From NCBI GenBank assembly GCA_903825765.1, contig CAIKBU010000081.1, positions 1 to 64,000 of the forward strand: a stretch of 64,000 nt of DNA, written 5' to 3'. Position 1 is the stretch's first letter. Each line of letters begins with the position of its first letter. The DNA comes from an uncultured Actinomycetes bacterium (GTDB lineage Bacteria; Actinomycetota; Acidimicrobiia; Acidimicrobiales; RAAP-2). The translations under genes were made by a program, and so were the position numbers. The notes below the pieces were generated by a model. The model was given only the letters and a program-made list of their open reading frames with translations, was not told the origin of the DNA and did no database searches. Shown piece after piece: positions 9,611 to 18,889 of the stretch.

Positions 9611-10296
9611 GCTCGGGCTCGAAGGGCGACGTCGCGAATTGCTGCGGCGGCGGCGAGGGGGTCGGGAGTCGCGAAAATAGCGGAACCCGCCACGAGTACA
9701 TTGGCACCCGCCGCGGCCGCTTCGGGTGCCGTGTGAAGGTCAATGCCCCCGTCAATTTCCAAGTCGCAGGCCAGTCCGCCTTCGTCAATATCGTGACGGG
9801 CGCGACGCAACTTCTCCAAGACATCGTCAATGAAACTCTGCCCACCAAATCCCGGGTGCACGCTCATAATCATCAGATAGTCGATGTCGGCCAGAAACGG
9901 GGCCGCCGCTTCGTAGGGGGTCTCGGGGTTGACCACCACCCCCACGCGCATACCGAGCGCCCGAGCGTCGCTGATGAGATTCTTGGTGCCACCGACTTCG
10001 ACGTGGACTGAGACCCCGTCGGCTCCCGATTTGGCGAAGGCCTCGAGGTAGCGACCGGGGTCGCTCATCATGAGGTGGCAGTCGAAGAATCGCTCGGAGT
10101 AGGGTCGCAGCGACTTGATGACGGGCGGTCCGAGGGAGATGTTTGGCACAAAGTGGCCGTCCATGACGTCCACGTGCAACCAGTCCGTCTGTGCGTCTAC
10201 CGCCTGCACCTGCGCGGCCAGTACACCGAAGTCAGCCGCCAAAATTGACGGGGCGATACGCAATGATCCAATGGGGCCGGGGTCGATGGCAGTCAC
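9607..10296 (-). CDS. rpe: Ribulose-phosphate 3-epimerase
   Basis: IAPSILAADFGVLAAQVQAVDAQTDWLHVDVMDGHFVPNISLGPPVIKSLR...MSVHPGFGGQSF. Confidence 0.97.
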   Translation of the reverse strand: MTAIDPGPIGSLRIAPSILAADFGVLAAQVQAVDAQTDWLHVDVMDGHFVPNISLGPPVIKSLRPYSERFFDCHLMMSDPGRYLEAFAKSGADGVSVHVEVGGTKNLISDARALGMRVGVVVNPETPYEAAAPFLADIDYLMIMSVHPGFGGQSFIDDVLEKLRRARHDIDEGGLACDLEIDGGIDLHTAPEAAAAGANVLVAGSAIFATPDPLAAAAAIRDVALRARA

Positions 10297-10311
10297 AACG
10301 CCAGCCTACGC

Positions 10312-11187
10312 CTACGACCAGGTGGCGTCCGACGCCAATCGGGCACCGGCCCACCACGCTGACGCTTCCATGGGTCGGCCACCCTCGGGCTGGACCCGGT
10401 CAAGCCACAAGATGCCATCGGTCATGGCGAGTCCGACGTGGGGACCGAAGGCCACCACTGACCCGGGTACCGCGGCGTGCACGTTTTCACCCTCATGCGC
10501 CGTCAGTACGCGAAAACGTTTCGTGGCTATGAGGCACCACGCGCGCTCCAGTCGAACAATCCGCGCGGCCTGGGATGGCGTCATGGTCGCAGCGAGGCGG
10601 AACGTGTCACTGGTCAACTTTTCGGCGTAAGTGGGCTCCCCCTTCTGCGCCCGCGCGTGTTGCAGCCGTTCTGGGGAAGCGAGCACCTCGACGAGGAGCG
10701 CGGCCCCGAGGCGGGCGAGTTCACCCGTCAGTTCCGACGCGGTCTTTTGACCCACCGGCACCCGCACCTCGGCGTGAACGGGTCCCGTATCGAGCGTGAC
10801 CTCGAGGCTCATAATGTCCACACCAGTCACCTCGTCCCCGGCCAGGATGGCGCGCTCCACGGGCGCCGCGCCGCGCCAGCGGGGCAAGAGCGAAAAGTGC
10901 ACGTTGAGCATGGGGAGACGTTCCAAGACTGGCCCAGGAATCATCGCTCCGTAGGCGACGACGACGCCACGCTCGGCGTCAACGCCGTCGAGGTCGCGAA
11001 CGTGGTGGAAGACGGGAATACCGTGCGCTTGGGCGGCAACCTTGACGGGGCTCGGTGAGAGTTCGGCGCCGCGCCCTCGGCGACGATCGGGACGAGTAAC
11101 AACGCACACGACCTCGTGACCGGCCGCTACCAGCGCGTCAAGTGAAGCGACGGCTGGTTCTGGCGTACCGAGGAAGACCAGTCGCAT
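10312..11187 (-). CDS. fmt: Methionyl-tRNA formyltransferase
   Basis: MRLVFLGTPEPAVASLDALVAAGHEVVCVVTRPDRRRGRG...LNVHFSLLPRWRGAAPVERAIL. Confidence 0.96.
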   Translation of the reverse strand: MRLVFLGTPEPAVASLDALVAAGHEVVCVVTRPDRRRGRGAELSPSPVKVAAQAHGIPVFHHVRDLDGVDAERGVVVAYGAMIPGPVLERLPMLNVHFSLLPRWRGAAPVERAILAGDEVTGVDIMSLEVTLDTGPVHAEVRVPVGQKTASELTGELARLGAALLVEVLASPERLQHARAQKGEPTYAEKLTSDTFRLAATMTPSQAARIVRLERAWCLIATKRFRVLTAHEGENVHAAVPGSVVAFGPHVGLAMTDGILWLDRVQPEGGRPMEASAWWAGARLASDATWS

Positions 11188-11717
11188 TAGTGACCGAAGG
11201 GATTGAGCCCTGGGCTCTGCGCCGATCGCATCTTAATTTTGGCGATGTCGCGCTTGGATTCCTGCGTTTGCTCCGGCGTCAAGCAGTGCAGCAACAGGTG
11301 GCCGTCGAGGTGGTCCGTCTCGTGCAAGAAGATGCGAGCATGAAACTCTTCAACGTCCATATCAATCGGATTACCGTCGAGATCGAGGCCAACTAAATGC
11401 ACTCGGTTTGGTCGCAGAATCTCCCAACTCAGTCCGGGCACCGAAAGGCACCCTTCTTCGTAGAGCCATTCACCGCTGGTCTCAATGATGCGAGGGTTGA
11501 TCACCGTGCGTGGCCCGAGGCCGTCACCCGCGTCATAGACGAACATCCGCTTCGAAATACCCACCTGATTTGCCGCGAGGCCCACACCTGGAGCGCGATA
11601 CATCGTCTCAATCATTGTCAATGCCAACTGGGCAATTTTGCCGTCAATGTTGTCTATTTCCTGCGTGGCCATGGCCAAGACGGGGTCACCGTAGGTGCGT
11701 ATGGGGAGAGTGCTCAC
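11187..11717 (-). CDS. def: Peptide deformylase
   Basis: GVGLAANQVGISKRMFVYD, EEGCLSVPG, HETDHLDGHL motifs. Confidence 0.97.
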   Translation of the reverse strand: MSTLPIRTYGDPVLAMATQEIDNIDGKIAQLALTMIETMYRAPGVGLAANQVGISKRMFVYDAGDGLGPRTVINPRIIETSGEWLYEEGCLSVPGLSWEILRPNRVHLVGLDLDGNPIDMDVEEFHARIFLHETDHLDGHLLLHCLTPEQTQESKRDIAKIKMRSAQSPGLNPFGH

Positions 11718-11762
11718 CCTTCTACGATAGCCCTGCGATGGAGAAAAGGCTGACCGCGGTCG

Positions 11763-13466
11763 CTAGCGCACCGCAACGCGCAGCTTGCCGGCGCCGCGCA
11801 CGCCGTGGGCTAGGACGTCGCACAGCGCGTCGACGGAGCCAGCGCGCAACGTCGTTACGCCTTCCTTCGTCGAACGTCGAATCGACCCCGTGTTGAGACT
11901 GGCGAGAAAATCCTCCGCCCCTTCTCCCGACACTTCGGCGACCGCACCGAAGGGCGGAAGTCCCAGGGCTTCGGCGGTGTCAACGTCATCGGTTCGCAGT
12001 GTCGTCACGTCACCCGATCGCAGCACCTGGAGGACTTCGTCGTCTCGCCGCGTTTGCACAACGACCAGGCCGCGCGCGTCGCGACGCGCGCCCACCAGTC
12101 GTCCCGCTTTGGCCACGGCTTCAATCGCTTGGCGTCGCGCCTCAGTGCGGGGTGCGAGGAGGTACTGGTCGTAATCGACGAATATCACCACGCCACAGCG
12201 CCGGATGCGCGTAAAAATGGCCTCCGTGCCCACCACCACGCGTGACGTGGGGACGCCGTCACTCGATGCCGTTACCTCCGTGACGTCGTGTCCGAGCTGG
12301 GCCGCGACATCGCGCACCAGGGTGGTGACACCCGACTGGACTCGCTTGAGATTGGTGGCGCTGCACGATCGGCAGAAGTTTTCCCGCAGTTCGTGGGCCT
12401 CGGGGCACACCAAGTGCTCCCCCTCCTCACGCTCGGGTTGACCACAGATTACGCAGCGAGCCAGCTCGCTACATTTTTTACACATATAGAGCCGACCTCC
12501 CCCGAGGCGCTGCAAGATGATGGCCACGGCCAGCGGTTCAGGGCCTTCGAGGGCGCGCTGTGCCGCGAGCACGGCTGGCAGTGACAACACGCCTTCGTGG
12601 GGGTCACGACTGCGGCGGTCAACAATCTCCACGCGAGGCCATCCATCAAGGTCCCGTTGCTCACTGAGTGCGCCAACGTTAAGCAGCGATGGTGATGGGA
12701 GCACTGAGGTGGCCCACACGGGAGCGTCGTCTCGCCGACAGCGCTCCACCACCACCGAGGTAGCGTCCCACGTGGGCGAACCTTCCGAGCGGTAGGCGTC
12801 GTCGTCGGCGTCAATGATGACCGCCCCGCACAGTTGCGGTGCGGGAGCGAAGGCCACCCCGCGAGCACCCACAATCACGGGCCAACCAGCCCGCATCCGC
12901 GACCACTGGTCGTCACCGTAGGCGACGGCGAGCCCGCGTTGCTCGAGGCGCCCCCGAAGACGCTGCGCCCACGCGTCGGTTGGCACCAAGACGAGCAGCG
13001 AGCCCGCACGCTCCCGAGTGTGCTCGTAGGCGTCCAAGATGAGTTCGAGGGGGTCCTGGGTTGGGGTCATCTGCCACACCCCCGGGGCGTAGTGCGTCAC
13101 GGGGCGAAGGGAATCCTCGAGGGGTGCGGCAAGTGGCGACGTTGGCAAGGTGGCCACAATGGTCCCCGGTGAGGCTGCGGTGAGGAATCGGGCGAGCGGA
13201 CCGGCCCAGCGCCACGCCGCCCAGCGCAGCAGCGGAAGTATGGCCGGCGGAGGGCCAAAGCCGAGGGATTTGACCACCGGTTTTCTCGTCACCGCGGCGT
13301 CTGGAGCCTCCACGAATTCGCAGATCCAGCCCCGCACCGATCGACCGTTGAAGTTGAGGCGGACACGATCGCCCACCCCCACGTGGGCCATGGTATCGGG
13401 GAGGTCGTAATCAAAGCCACGGTCAACCGCGACGACTTCGGTAACGACGCGGACGACTGACGGCAT
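11763..13466 (-). CDS. priA: PriA-like primosomal protein N', apparently helicase-inactive
   Basis: PriA N-terminus (VVRVVTEVVAVDRGFDYDLPDTMAHVGVGDRVRLNFNGRSVRGWI) and Zn-finger region CKKCSELARCVICG...CPEAHELRENFCRSCSATNL. No GxxGxGKT or DEEH motif seen. Confidence 0.88.
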   Translation of the reverse strand: MPSVVRVVTEVVAVDRGFDYDLPDTMAHVGVGDRVRLNFNGRSVRGWICEFVEAPDAAVTRKPVVKSLGFGPPPAILPLLRWAAWRWAGPLARFLTAASPGTIVATLPTSPLAAPLEDSLRPVTHYAPGVWQMTPTQDPLELILDAYEHTRERAGSLLVLVPTDAWAQRLRGRLEQRGLAVAYGDDQWSRMRAGWPVIVGARGVAFAPAPQLCGAVIIDADDDAYRSEGSPTWDATSVVVERCRRDDAPVWATSVLPSPSLLNVGALSEQRDLDGWPRVEIVDRRSRDPHEGVLSLPAVLAAQRALEGPEPLAVAIILQRLGGGRLYMCKKCSELARCVICGQPEREEGEHLVCPEAHELRENFCRSCSATNLKRVQSGVTTLVRDVAAQLGHDVTEVTASSDGVPTSRVVVGTEAIFTRIRRCGVVIFVDYDQYLLAPRTEARRQAIEAVAKAGRLVGARRDARGLVVVQTRRDDEVLQVLRSGDVTTLRTDDVDTAEALGLPPFGAVAEVSGEGAEDFLASLNTGSIRRSTKEGVTTLRAGSVDALCDVLAHGVRGAGKLRVAVR

Positions 13467-13468
13467 TG

Positions 13469-14659
13469 CTACAGCGACAGTTCGCGCCGTAGGTCGTCAA
13501 CCCGCGGTGTCTGCTCCCAGCCAAAACCTTCATCCGTTCGGCCAAAGTGGCCGTAGGCCGCGGTCGACTGGTACTGCGGTCGACGTAAATCAAGGTCACG
13601 AATAATGGCGGCGGGACGGAGGTCGAAAAGGGCCTCGACGGCCTTGGCGATGCGGGCGCGGTCGACTCGTTCGGTGCCGAAGGTCTCGACCAACACCGAT
13701 ACCGGGCGAGCCACGCCGATGGCGTAGGCCACCTGCACCTCGCATCGCTCGGCCGCGCCAGCGGCGACGACGTGCTTCGCGACCCAGCGAGCGGCGTAGG
13801 CGGCGGAACGGTCAACCTTCGATGGATCCTTGCCCGAAAAAGCGCCGCCACCGTGGCGAGCCATACCGCCGTAGGTGTCCACGATGATTTTGCGGCCCGT
13901 AAGGCCGGTGTCTGCGTGGGGCCCACCAAGGACGAACTGTCCTGAGGGATTAATGAAGACCCGCATGCCCGACACGTCGAGGTCGACGGGCAGCATGGGT
14001 CGAATAACTTCGTCCATGACGTCACGAACAATGGTCTCGTTCGAGACGCCGGGTTCGTGCTGCGTCGAAATGAGCACGGTGTCAACGGCAACCGGGCGGC
14101 CATCCTCGTAGGCAATCGTGACCTGCGTCTTACCGTCGGGGCGAAGATACGGGACCGCACCGGTGCGACGAGCTTGTGACAAGCGCATGGAGAGTCGGTG
14201 AGCGAGCCAAATTGGGGTCGGCATGTAGTCGTCATTATCGGAACAGGCGTAGCCGAACATCATGCCCTGGTCACCAGCACCGAGCGCGTCGAAGTCATCT
14301 TCCTGTACGCCGGCCCGAAGTTCGTGTGAGGCGTCAACGCCCGCGGCGATGTCAGGGCTCTGCTTGTCGAGTGAGACGAGTACCGCGCAGCTCGCGCCGT
14401 CGAAGCCCTTCGCGCCATCGTCGTAACCAATGTCGATAATTGTCTTACGTGCCAGGGCGTTTATGTCCACTACGGCCGTCGTCGTTATTTCACCGGCCAC
14501 CACACAAAGACCAGTCGTGACGAGGGTTTCACAGGCAACCCGGGCGTTGGGGTCTTGGGTCAAAATAGCGTCCAAAATGGCGTCAGAAACCTGATCGGCA
14601 ACTTTGTCCGGGTGACCCTCGGTCACTGATTCCGAGGTAAAGAGTGTCCGGTCCGTCAT
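13469..14659 (-). CDS. metK: S-adenosylmethionine synthetase
   Basis: [73 protein letters not shown]. Confidence 0.98.
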   Translation of the reverse strand: MTDRTLFTSESVTEGHPDKVADQVSDAILDAILTQDPNARVACETLVTTGLCVVAGEITTTAVVDINALARKTIIDIGYDDGAKGFDGASCAVLVSLDKQSPDIAAGVDASHELRAGVQEDDFDALGAGDQGMMFGYACSDNDDYMPTPIWLAHRLSMRLSQARRTGAVPYLRPDGKTQVTIAYEDGRPVAVDTVLISTQHEPGVSNETIVRDVMDEVIRPMLPVDLDVSGMRVFINPSGQFVLGGPHADTGLTGRKIIVDTYGGMARHGGGAFSGKDPSKVDRSAAYAARWVAKHVVAAGAAERCEVQVAYAIGVARPVSVLVETFGTERVDRARIAKAVEALFDLRPAAIIRDLDLRRPQYQSTAAYGHFGRTDEGFGWEQTPRVDDLRRELSL

Positions 14660-15891
14660 GATTCTCCTCGTAACAACGTTGTAGCAACCCTAGTCAACAG
14701 ATGACTCGCCACTGCTTCTTTCGACGTCAGCGCCACCACATCATCGGGCTCACCATGGCGCAAAATAGTTACTGCATTCGTCGATGTTCCAAAGCCGACC
14801 CCGGGTGCCGAAACATCATTGAGCACGAGAAAATCGACCGGCTTGCGATCAAGCTTCTCCCCCGCGTGACGTCGAGCGTCCGTCGTTTCCGCGGCGAACG
14901 CGACAAGGACCTGGCCAGGTGTCTGGCGAGCGAGCAGATCAGCCACGATGTCGAGCGTTGGTAGCAGTTCGAGGGTTGGTACGCCGTCGACCTTCTTCAT
15001 CTTCTCCGTTTTGGCACGCACCGTAAAGTCCGAGACCGCCGCGGCCATAATCACCACGTCCGCATCTCGCGAGGCGTCAATCACCGCTGCGTGCATCTCA
15101 GCCGCCGACGTGACGGGCACGACGTGGACGTGCGAGCGGACATCGAGCGCAACGTCGCGGGTCGCGGCCGTTACCAGTGTGACCTGCGCTCCCATGCGCC
15201 GCGCCACTTCGGCGATGGCGTAGCCCTGGTGGCCAGAACTGCGATTCGTGAGTACTCGGACCGGATCAATTGCCTCACTGGTACCGCCAGCTGAGACAAC
15301 GACGCGACGACCCGAGAGCGCGCCAACGGGCCCGTGGACCATTGCCCTCACCACGTCGACAATCACGTCGGGCTCCGGCAATCGGCCCATGCCCTCATCG
15401 CCACCGGCGAGGTGACCCGACACCGGCGGGACCACCGTCATTCCCCTAGCGCGCAGGGTGGAGAGATTGGCCTGCACTGAGGGCTGTTCCCACATCTCGG
15501 TGTGCATGGCTGGACAGAGCACCACGGGAGCGCGTGAGGCGAGCACCGTGGCGGTGAGTAAATCGTTAGCCAACCCCGCCGCCAGGCGAGCAATCACGTG
15601 GGCCGTGGCGGGGGCAATGACAATCAAATCGGCCTGTTGGCCGAGCATCGTATGCGGACTCACCGATGTCGGGTCCCCGTAGAGCGAAGTGCGCGCTGGC
15701 TCGGAGGCGAGCGCACTGAAGGTCGTGGCACCGACGAAGTGTGAGGCGTCGGCGGTCAACACCGGCGAAACAAAATACCCCTCCTCCATGAGGAGGCGCA
15801 GTAGTAGGACGGCTTTGTAAGCGGCAACGCCGCCCGTCACCCCCAGAACAATGCGGGGGTGCGAAACGCTAGGCGTCGGGTGTGGCGTCAA
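14656..15891 (-). CDS. coaBC: Phosphopantothenoylcysteine decarboxylase / phosphopantothenate-cysteine ligase
   Basis: [24 protein letters not shown]...[26 protein letters not shown]...[29 protein letters not shown]. The annotated ORF start at 16053 lies inside rpoZ; a TTG at 15891 is a plausible real start. Confidence 0.93.
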   Translation of the reverse strand: MTPHPTPSVSHPRIVLGVTGGVAAYKAVLLLRLLMEEGYFVSPVLTADASHFVGATTFSALASEPARTSLYGDPTSVSPHTMLGQQADLIVIAPATAHVIARLAAGLANDLLTATVLASRAPVVLCPAMHTEMWEQPSVQANLSTLRARGMTVVPPVSGHLAGGDEGMGRLPEPDVIVDVVRAMVHGPVGALSGRRVVVSAGGTSEAIDPVRVLTNRSSGHQGYAIAEVARRMGAQVTLVTAATRDVALDVRSHVHVVPVTSAAEMHAAVIDASRDADVVIMAAAVSDFTVRAKTEKMKKVDGVPTLELLPTLDIVADLLARQTPGQVLVAFAAETTDARRHAGEKLDRKPVDFLVLNDVSAPGVGFGTSTNAVTILRHGEPDDVVALTSKEAVASHLLTRVATTLLRGES

Positions 15892-16225
15892 GAAGAGCGT
15901 CGAATTCGCTCGTTGGCGTCTCGAGGCCGTCGAGTGGCGTGGCCGCTTCGGCCGCCTTCGCCGCTTCGAGCTCCTCGGGCGACAGGCGCTTGTAGACCAG
16001 CTTCTCTTCGATGATCTCCTGGAAGGCGAATGAGAGTGACTTATTCGAGTCAATGTTCACCTGGGGAGGAACAATCTTGCCCTCACCGCGGCCCAGGCCG
16101 TTGAAGTAGTTCGTGATGGCACGGGCGCGCACCGAGGCGACGGCCACGAGTGAGAATTTCGAGTCGCCAACGGCGTGCAGCAACGCTTCGATGGGTGGAT
16201 CAACCAACGTAGGGTATTCGGCCAT
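15869..16225 (-). CDS. rpoZ: DNA-directed RNA polymerase omega subunit
   Basis: AEYPTLVDPPIEALLHAVGDSKFSLVAVASVRARAITNYFNGLGRGEGKIVPPQV, just downstream of gmk. Confidence 0.93.
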   Translation of the reverse strand: MAEYPTLVDPPIEALLHAVGDSKFSLVAVASVRARAITNYFNGLGRGEGKIVPPQVNIDSNKSLSFAFQEIIEEKLVYKRLSPEELEAAKAAEAATPLDGLETPTSEFDALLDATPDA

Positions 16226-16235
16226 GTGGCTTCCT

Positions 16236-16802
16236 TTACAGACCAGTTCGTCGCGAATGACGAAGACTCTCCAGTATAGAGAGAATTTCGTCAGCGGCGC
16301 CCGTCACCTCGTGATTCGTCACGATAAAGTCCGCTAAATCACGACCCGCGGCGATTTCTTCGCGGCTCAGGCGCAGTCGTCGTTGCACGTGATCATCACT
16401 GTCTCCACGGCCACGGAGCCGCGTTTCTAGCTCTTCGAGCGACGGAGGGAGAAGCAAGATGACAATGGCGTCGGGGTCGTGACTGCGCACCTGCTGCGCC
16501 CCCTGCACCTCGATTTCGAGCAAGAGGTCTCTCGTTTCGTCAACGGTCGGTCGAGGTGTGCCGTAGAGGTTGTCATTAAATGACGCCCACTCCAAGAACA
16601 GATCTCGCCCGATTGCGGCTTCGAACTGGTCGCGAGTAACGAAGACGTACTCATCACCCACCTCGGAAGGTCGAATTGCCCTCGTCGTCCACGACCGAGA
16701 GAGCCACAGACGTTCGTCGGCGGCGAGCAAGGCGCGGACGATGGTCCCCTTCCCCACCCCGCCGGGGCCGATGAGGACAATGACCAGGGGCTTAGCGGAC
16801 AA
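16236..16802 (-). CDS. gmk: Guanylate kinase
   Basis: VIVLIGPGGVGKGTIVRALLAADERLWLSRSWTTRAIRPSEVGDEYVFVTRDQF. TTG at 16802 overlaps the mihF stop (TTGTCCGCTAA) and fits better than the ORF ATG at 16904. Confidence 0.95.
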   Translation of the reverse strand: MSAKPLVIVLIGPGGVGKGTIVRALLAADERLWLSRSWTTRAIRPSEVGDEYVFVTRDQFEAAIGRDLFLEWASFNDNLYGTPRPTVDETRDLLLEIEVQGAQQVRSHDPDAIVILLLPPSLEELETRLRGRGDSDDHVQRRLRLSREEIAAGRDLADFIVTNHEVTGAADEILSILESLRHSRRTGL

Positions 16803-17112
16803 GGGCGTGAAAGAGGGCTTCGCGCTGTTTGGGGCCAAGGCCACGAATGCGACGGGACTGGGCGATTGAGCCCTGCTCCATAATGCGGGCAGCTTTAACT
16901 TCACCGATAGCGGGGAGGGCGCTTATCAAATCGAATGCGCGCATTTGGGCGACGCACACTTCCTGATCTGCGAGGGCGAACAGTTCTTCGAGCGAGAGTT
17001 CGCCCGATTTAATACGTCGCTTGACCTCGGCTCGACGCCGCCGATTGGCGACAGCAGCCTTCGACGCGGCAACTCGCTGTTCGTGGGTCAGTGATGGAGG
17101 GACGGGGCTCAT
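16792..17112 (-). CDS. mihF: Integration host factor, actinobacterial type
   Basis: VANRRRRAEVKRRIKSGELSLEELFALADQEVCVAQMRAFDLISALPAIGEVKAARIMEQGSIAQSRRIRGLGPKQREAL. Confidence 0.95.
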   Translation of the reverse strand: MSPVPPSLTHEQRVAASKAAVANRRRRAEVKRRIKSGELSLEELFALADQEVCVAQMRAFDLISALPAIGEVKAARIMEQGSIAQSRRIRGLGPKQREALFHALVR

Positions 17113-17145
17113 ACGTCTGACTCTATCCGTCTGGTGCGACGTCGC

Positions 17146-17994
17146 CTACAACACGCTCGCGAGGTCGTCGCGCCACCGTCGCACGGCGTCTCGCAGCCCA
17201 GCGCGCTCGGGGCCGGCGCTCGCAATGGCCCGCGAGACGTTGACGACCACGCTGCCCGGAGCGCAACGTTCAAAGAGGCGACCCACCTGGTCAGGCGTGG
17301 CCCCCTGTGCGCCAACGCCCGGAACAAGATAGGGACCGCCGAGGCGAGCTAGGTCAAATTCTGGTCGTTGACGAGTGGCGCCCAGCACCACGCCGAGCCC
17401 GCCGAGGGCGTCGGCTCCCGCACCCTGACGCCACGTGGCGTTACGCTGCGCAATCTCGCGCAGCACCATGTCTTCCACTGATTCGCCGTCGTCGGACCGC
17501 GATCGCTGGAGTCCACGACCTTCGTCGTTCGACGTCGCGGCGAGGACGAAGAGGCCCTTCCCCGACTGTGCGTAGGTAAAGAATGATTCCAGAGCGGCCA
17601 CGCCGGTATAGGGGCTCAGGGTCAAGGCGTCGACACACAGTGGCGAGGTCTCACTCAACCAGGCGGCGGCGTAGCCGTCATTGGTAGACCCAATATCGCC
17701 TCGTTTCGCGTCGGCGATGACGAGGATGTCGGCGGCCCGTGCGTCGCGAATCAATCGCTCAAGCACCACGTAACCGGCCGCACCGAATCGCTCAAAATAA
17801 GCGACCTGCGGCTTGATCGCTACCGCCGTCCCAATAGAGGCTTCGAGTAACGCGAGGGAAAAGAACTCCAGCCCCTCCACGTGATCGACACGCCCCCAGG
17901 CTTGAAGGGCGGTCACACTGGGGTCAATGCCGACGCATAATGGCCCGAGGTCGGCACTTCGCTCCTGCAGGCGCTGGCCGAACGACTCAACCAT
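17146..17994 (-). CDS. pyrF: Orotidine 5'-phosphate decarboxylase
   Basis: PLCVGIDPSVTALQAWG; VIADAKRGDIGSTNDGYAAAWL; LVPGVGAQGATPDQVG. Start at M12 of the ORF. Confidence 0.96.
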   Translation of the reverse strand: MVESFGQRLQERSADLGPLCVGIDPSVTALQAWGRVDHVEGLEFFSLALLEASIGTAVAIKPQVAYFERFGAAGYVVLERLIRDARAADILVIADAKRGDIGSTNDGYAAAWLSETSPLCVDALTLSPYTGVAALESFFTYAQSGKGLFVLAATSNDEGRGLQRSRSDDGESVEDMVLREIAQRNATWRQGAGADALGGLGVVLGATRQRPEFDLARLGGPYLVPGVGAQGATPDQVGRLFERCAPGSVVVNVSRAIASAGPERAGLRDAVRRWRDDLASVL

Positions 17995-18889
17995 GGGCCA
18001 CACCTCGCAGTTCACGTATGGCCCCAACGCCGTTGGCCTTCATCCACGCGTCGGCCTCTTTTTGGATACGCCAGGGCGCCCGTGGATTGGCGAAGGTGGC
18101 TGTTCCCACTTCCACCGCACTGGCCCCCGCCATCACCATGGCCACCGCGTCCTCGCCGGAGCTGATCCCACCAACACCGATAATTGGCGTGTCGGGAAAA
18201 GCGCGGTGACATTCGTACACGGCGCGCAGGGCCACAGGGAAAATACCGGGCCCACTCATACCCCCACCACCGTTGCCGAGTGTCGGTCGACGCGTCGTGA
18301 CGTCAATCGCGAGTCCGAGCACCGTGTTGACGAGGACGAGCGCCTGCGCCCCCGCCGACAAGGCAGCTTCCGCGATTGCCACTAAGTCGGGGGTATTCGG
18401 ACTGAGTTTGGCCCAGAGTGGCACCCCGGCGGCCGTGGCCGCTTCCACAACGGCCGCGGTAGCCGTGGCCGAGTGGGCAAAGATGCTGGACCGGCTTTCG
18501 AGGTTCGGGCAACTGGCATTGACTTCCATAGCCACAATGTCGGCGCCCGCCATGGCCGAGGCCGCGTCGGCGAATTCGTCGGCGGTGCGGCCCCAAATCG
18601 AGGCCACCACGTCGGCGCCTCGTTGGCGAAGGGCGGGCAGGGAGTGCTCTCGCCACGCCGCCACGCCGGGACCCGCGAGCCCCACCGCGTTGAGCATGTC
18701 GGGCCCGCTCGCCGCGACGCGTGGGGCGGGATTTCCTTCCCAGGCGAAAGCGGCCAGTGACTTGGTCACCACTGCTCCCAAGGTGGCCACGTCGCCGTAC
18801 CCGGCGAGTTCGTCGCCGAGTCCCGCCGTTCCCGACGCCGTCAAGACAAAGGAGCGCAGCGCAACGGTGCCGATGGTGGTCGGATTCAT
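17987..18889 (-). CDS. pyrD: Dihydroorotate dehydrogenase, class 1B-like catalytic subunit
   Basis: [94 protein letters not shown] 18889 overlaps the carB stop. Confidence 0.93.
   Translation of the reverse strand: MNPTTIGTVALRSFVLTASGTAGLGDELAGYGDVATLGAVVTKSLAAFAWEGNPAPRVAASGPDMLNAVGLAGPGVAAWREHSLPALRQRGADVVASIWGRTADEFADAASAMAGADIVAMEVNASCPNLESRSSIFAHSATATAAVVEAATAAGVPLWAKLSPNTPDLVAIAEAALSAGAQALVLVNTVLGLAIDVTTRRPTLGNGGGGMSGPGIFPVALRAVYECHRAFPDTPIIGVGGISSGEDAVAMVMAGASAVEVGTATFANPRAPWRIQKEADAWMKANGVGAIRELRGVAHG

Noticed and set aside
14656-16053. 465-aa start for coaBC
   Set aside because: The first 50 or so residues (Arg/Ser-rich) lie antiphase over rpoZ; a start near 15891 is more likely.
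16802-16904. N-terminal extension of gmk
   Set aside because: It would overlap mihF by over 100 bp out of frame; the TTG at 16802 matches the normal guanylate kinase N-terminus.
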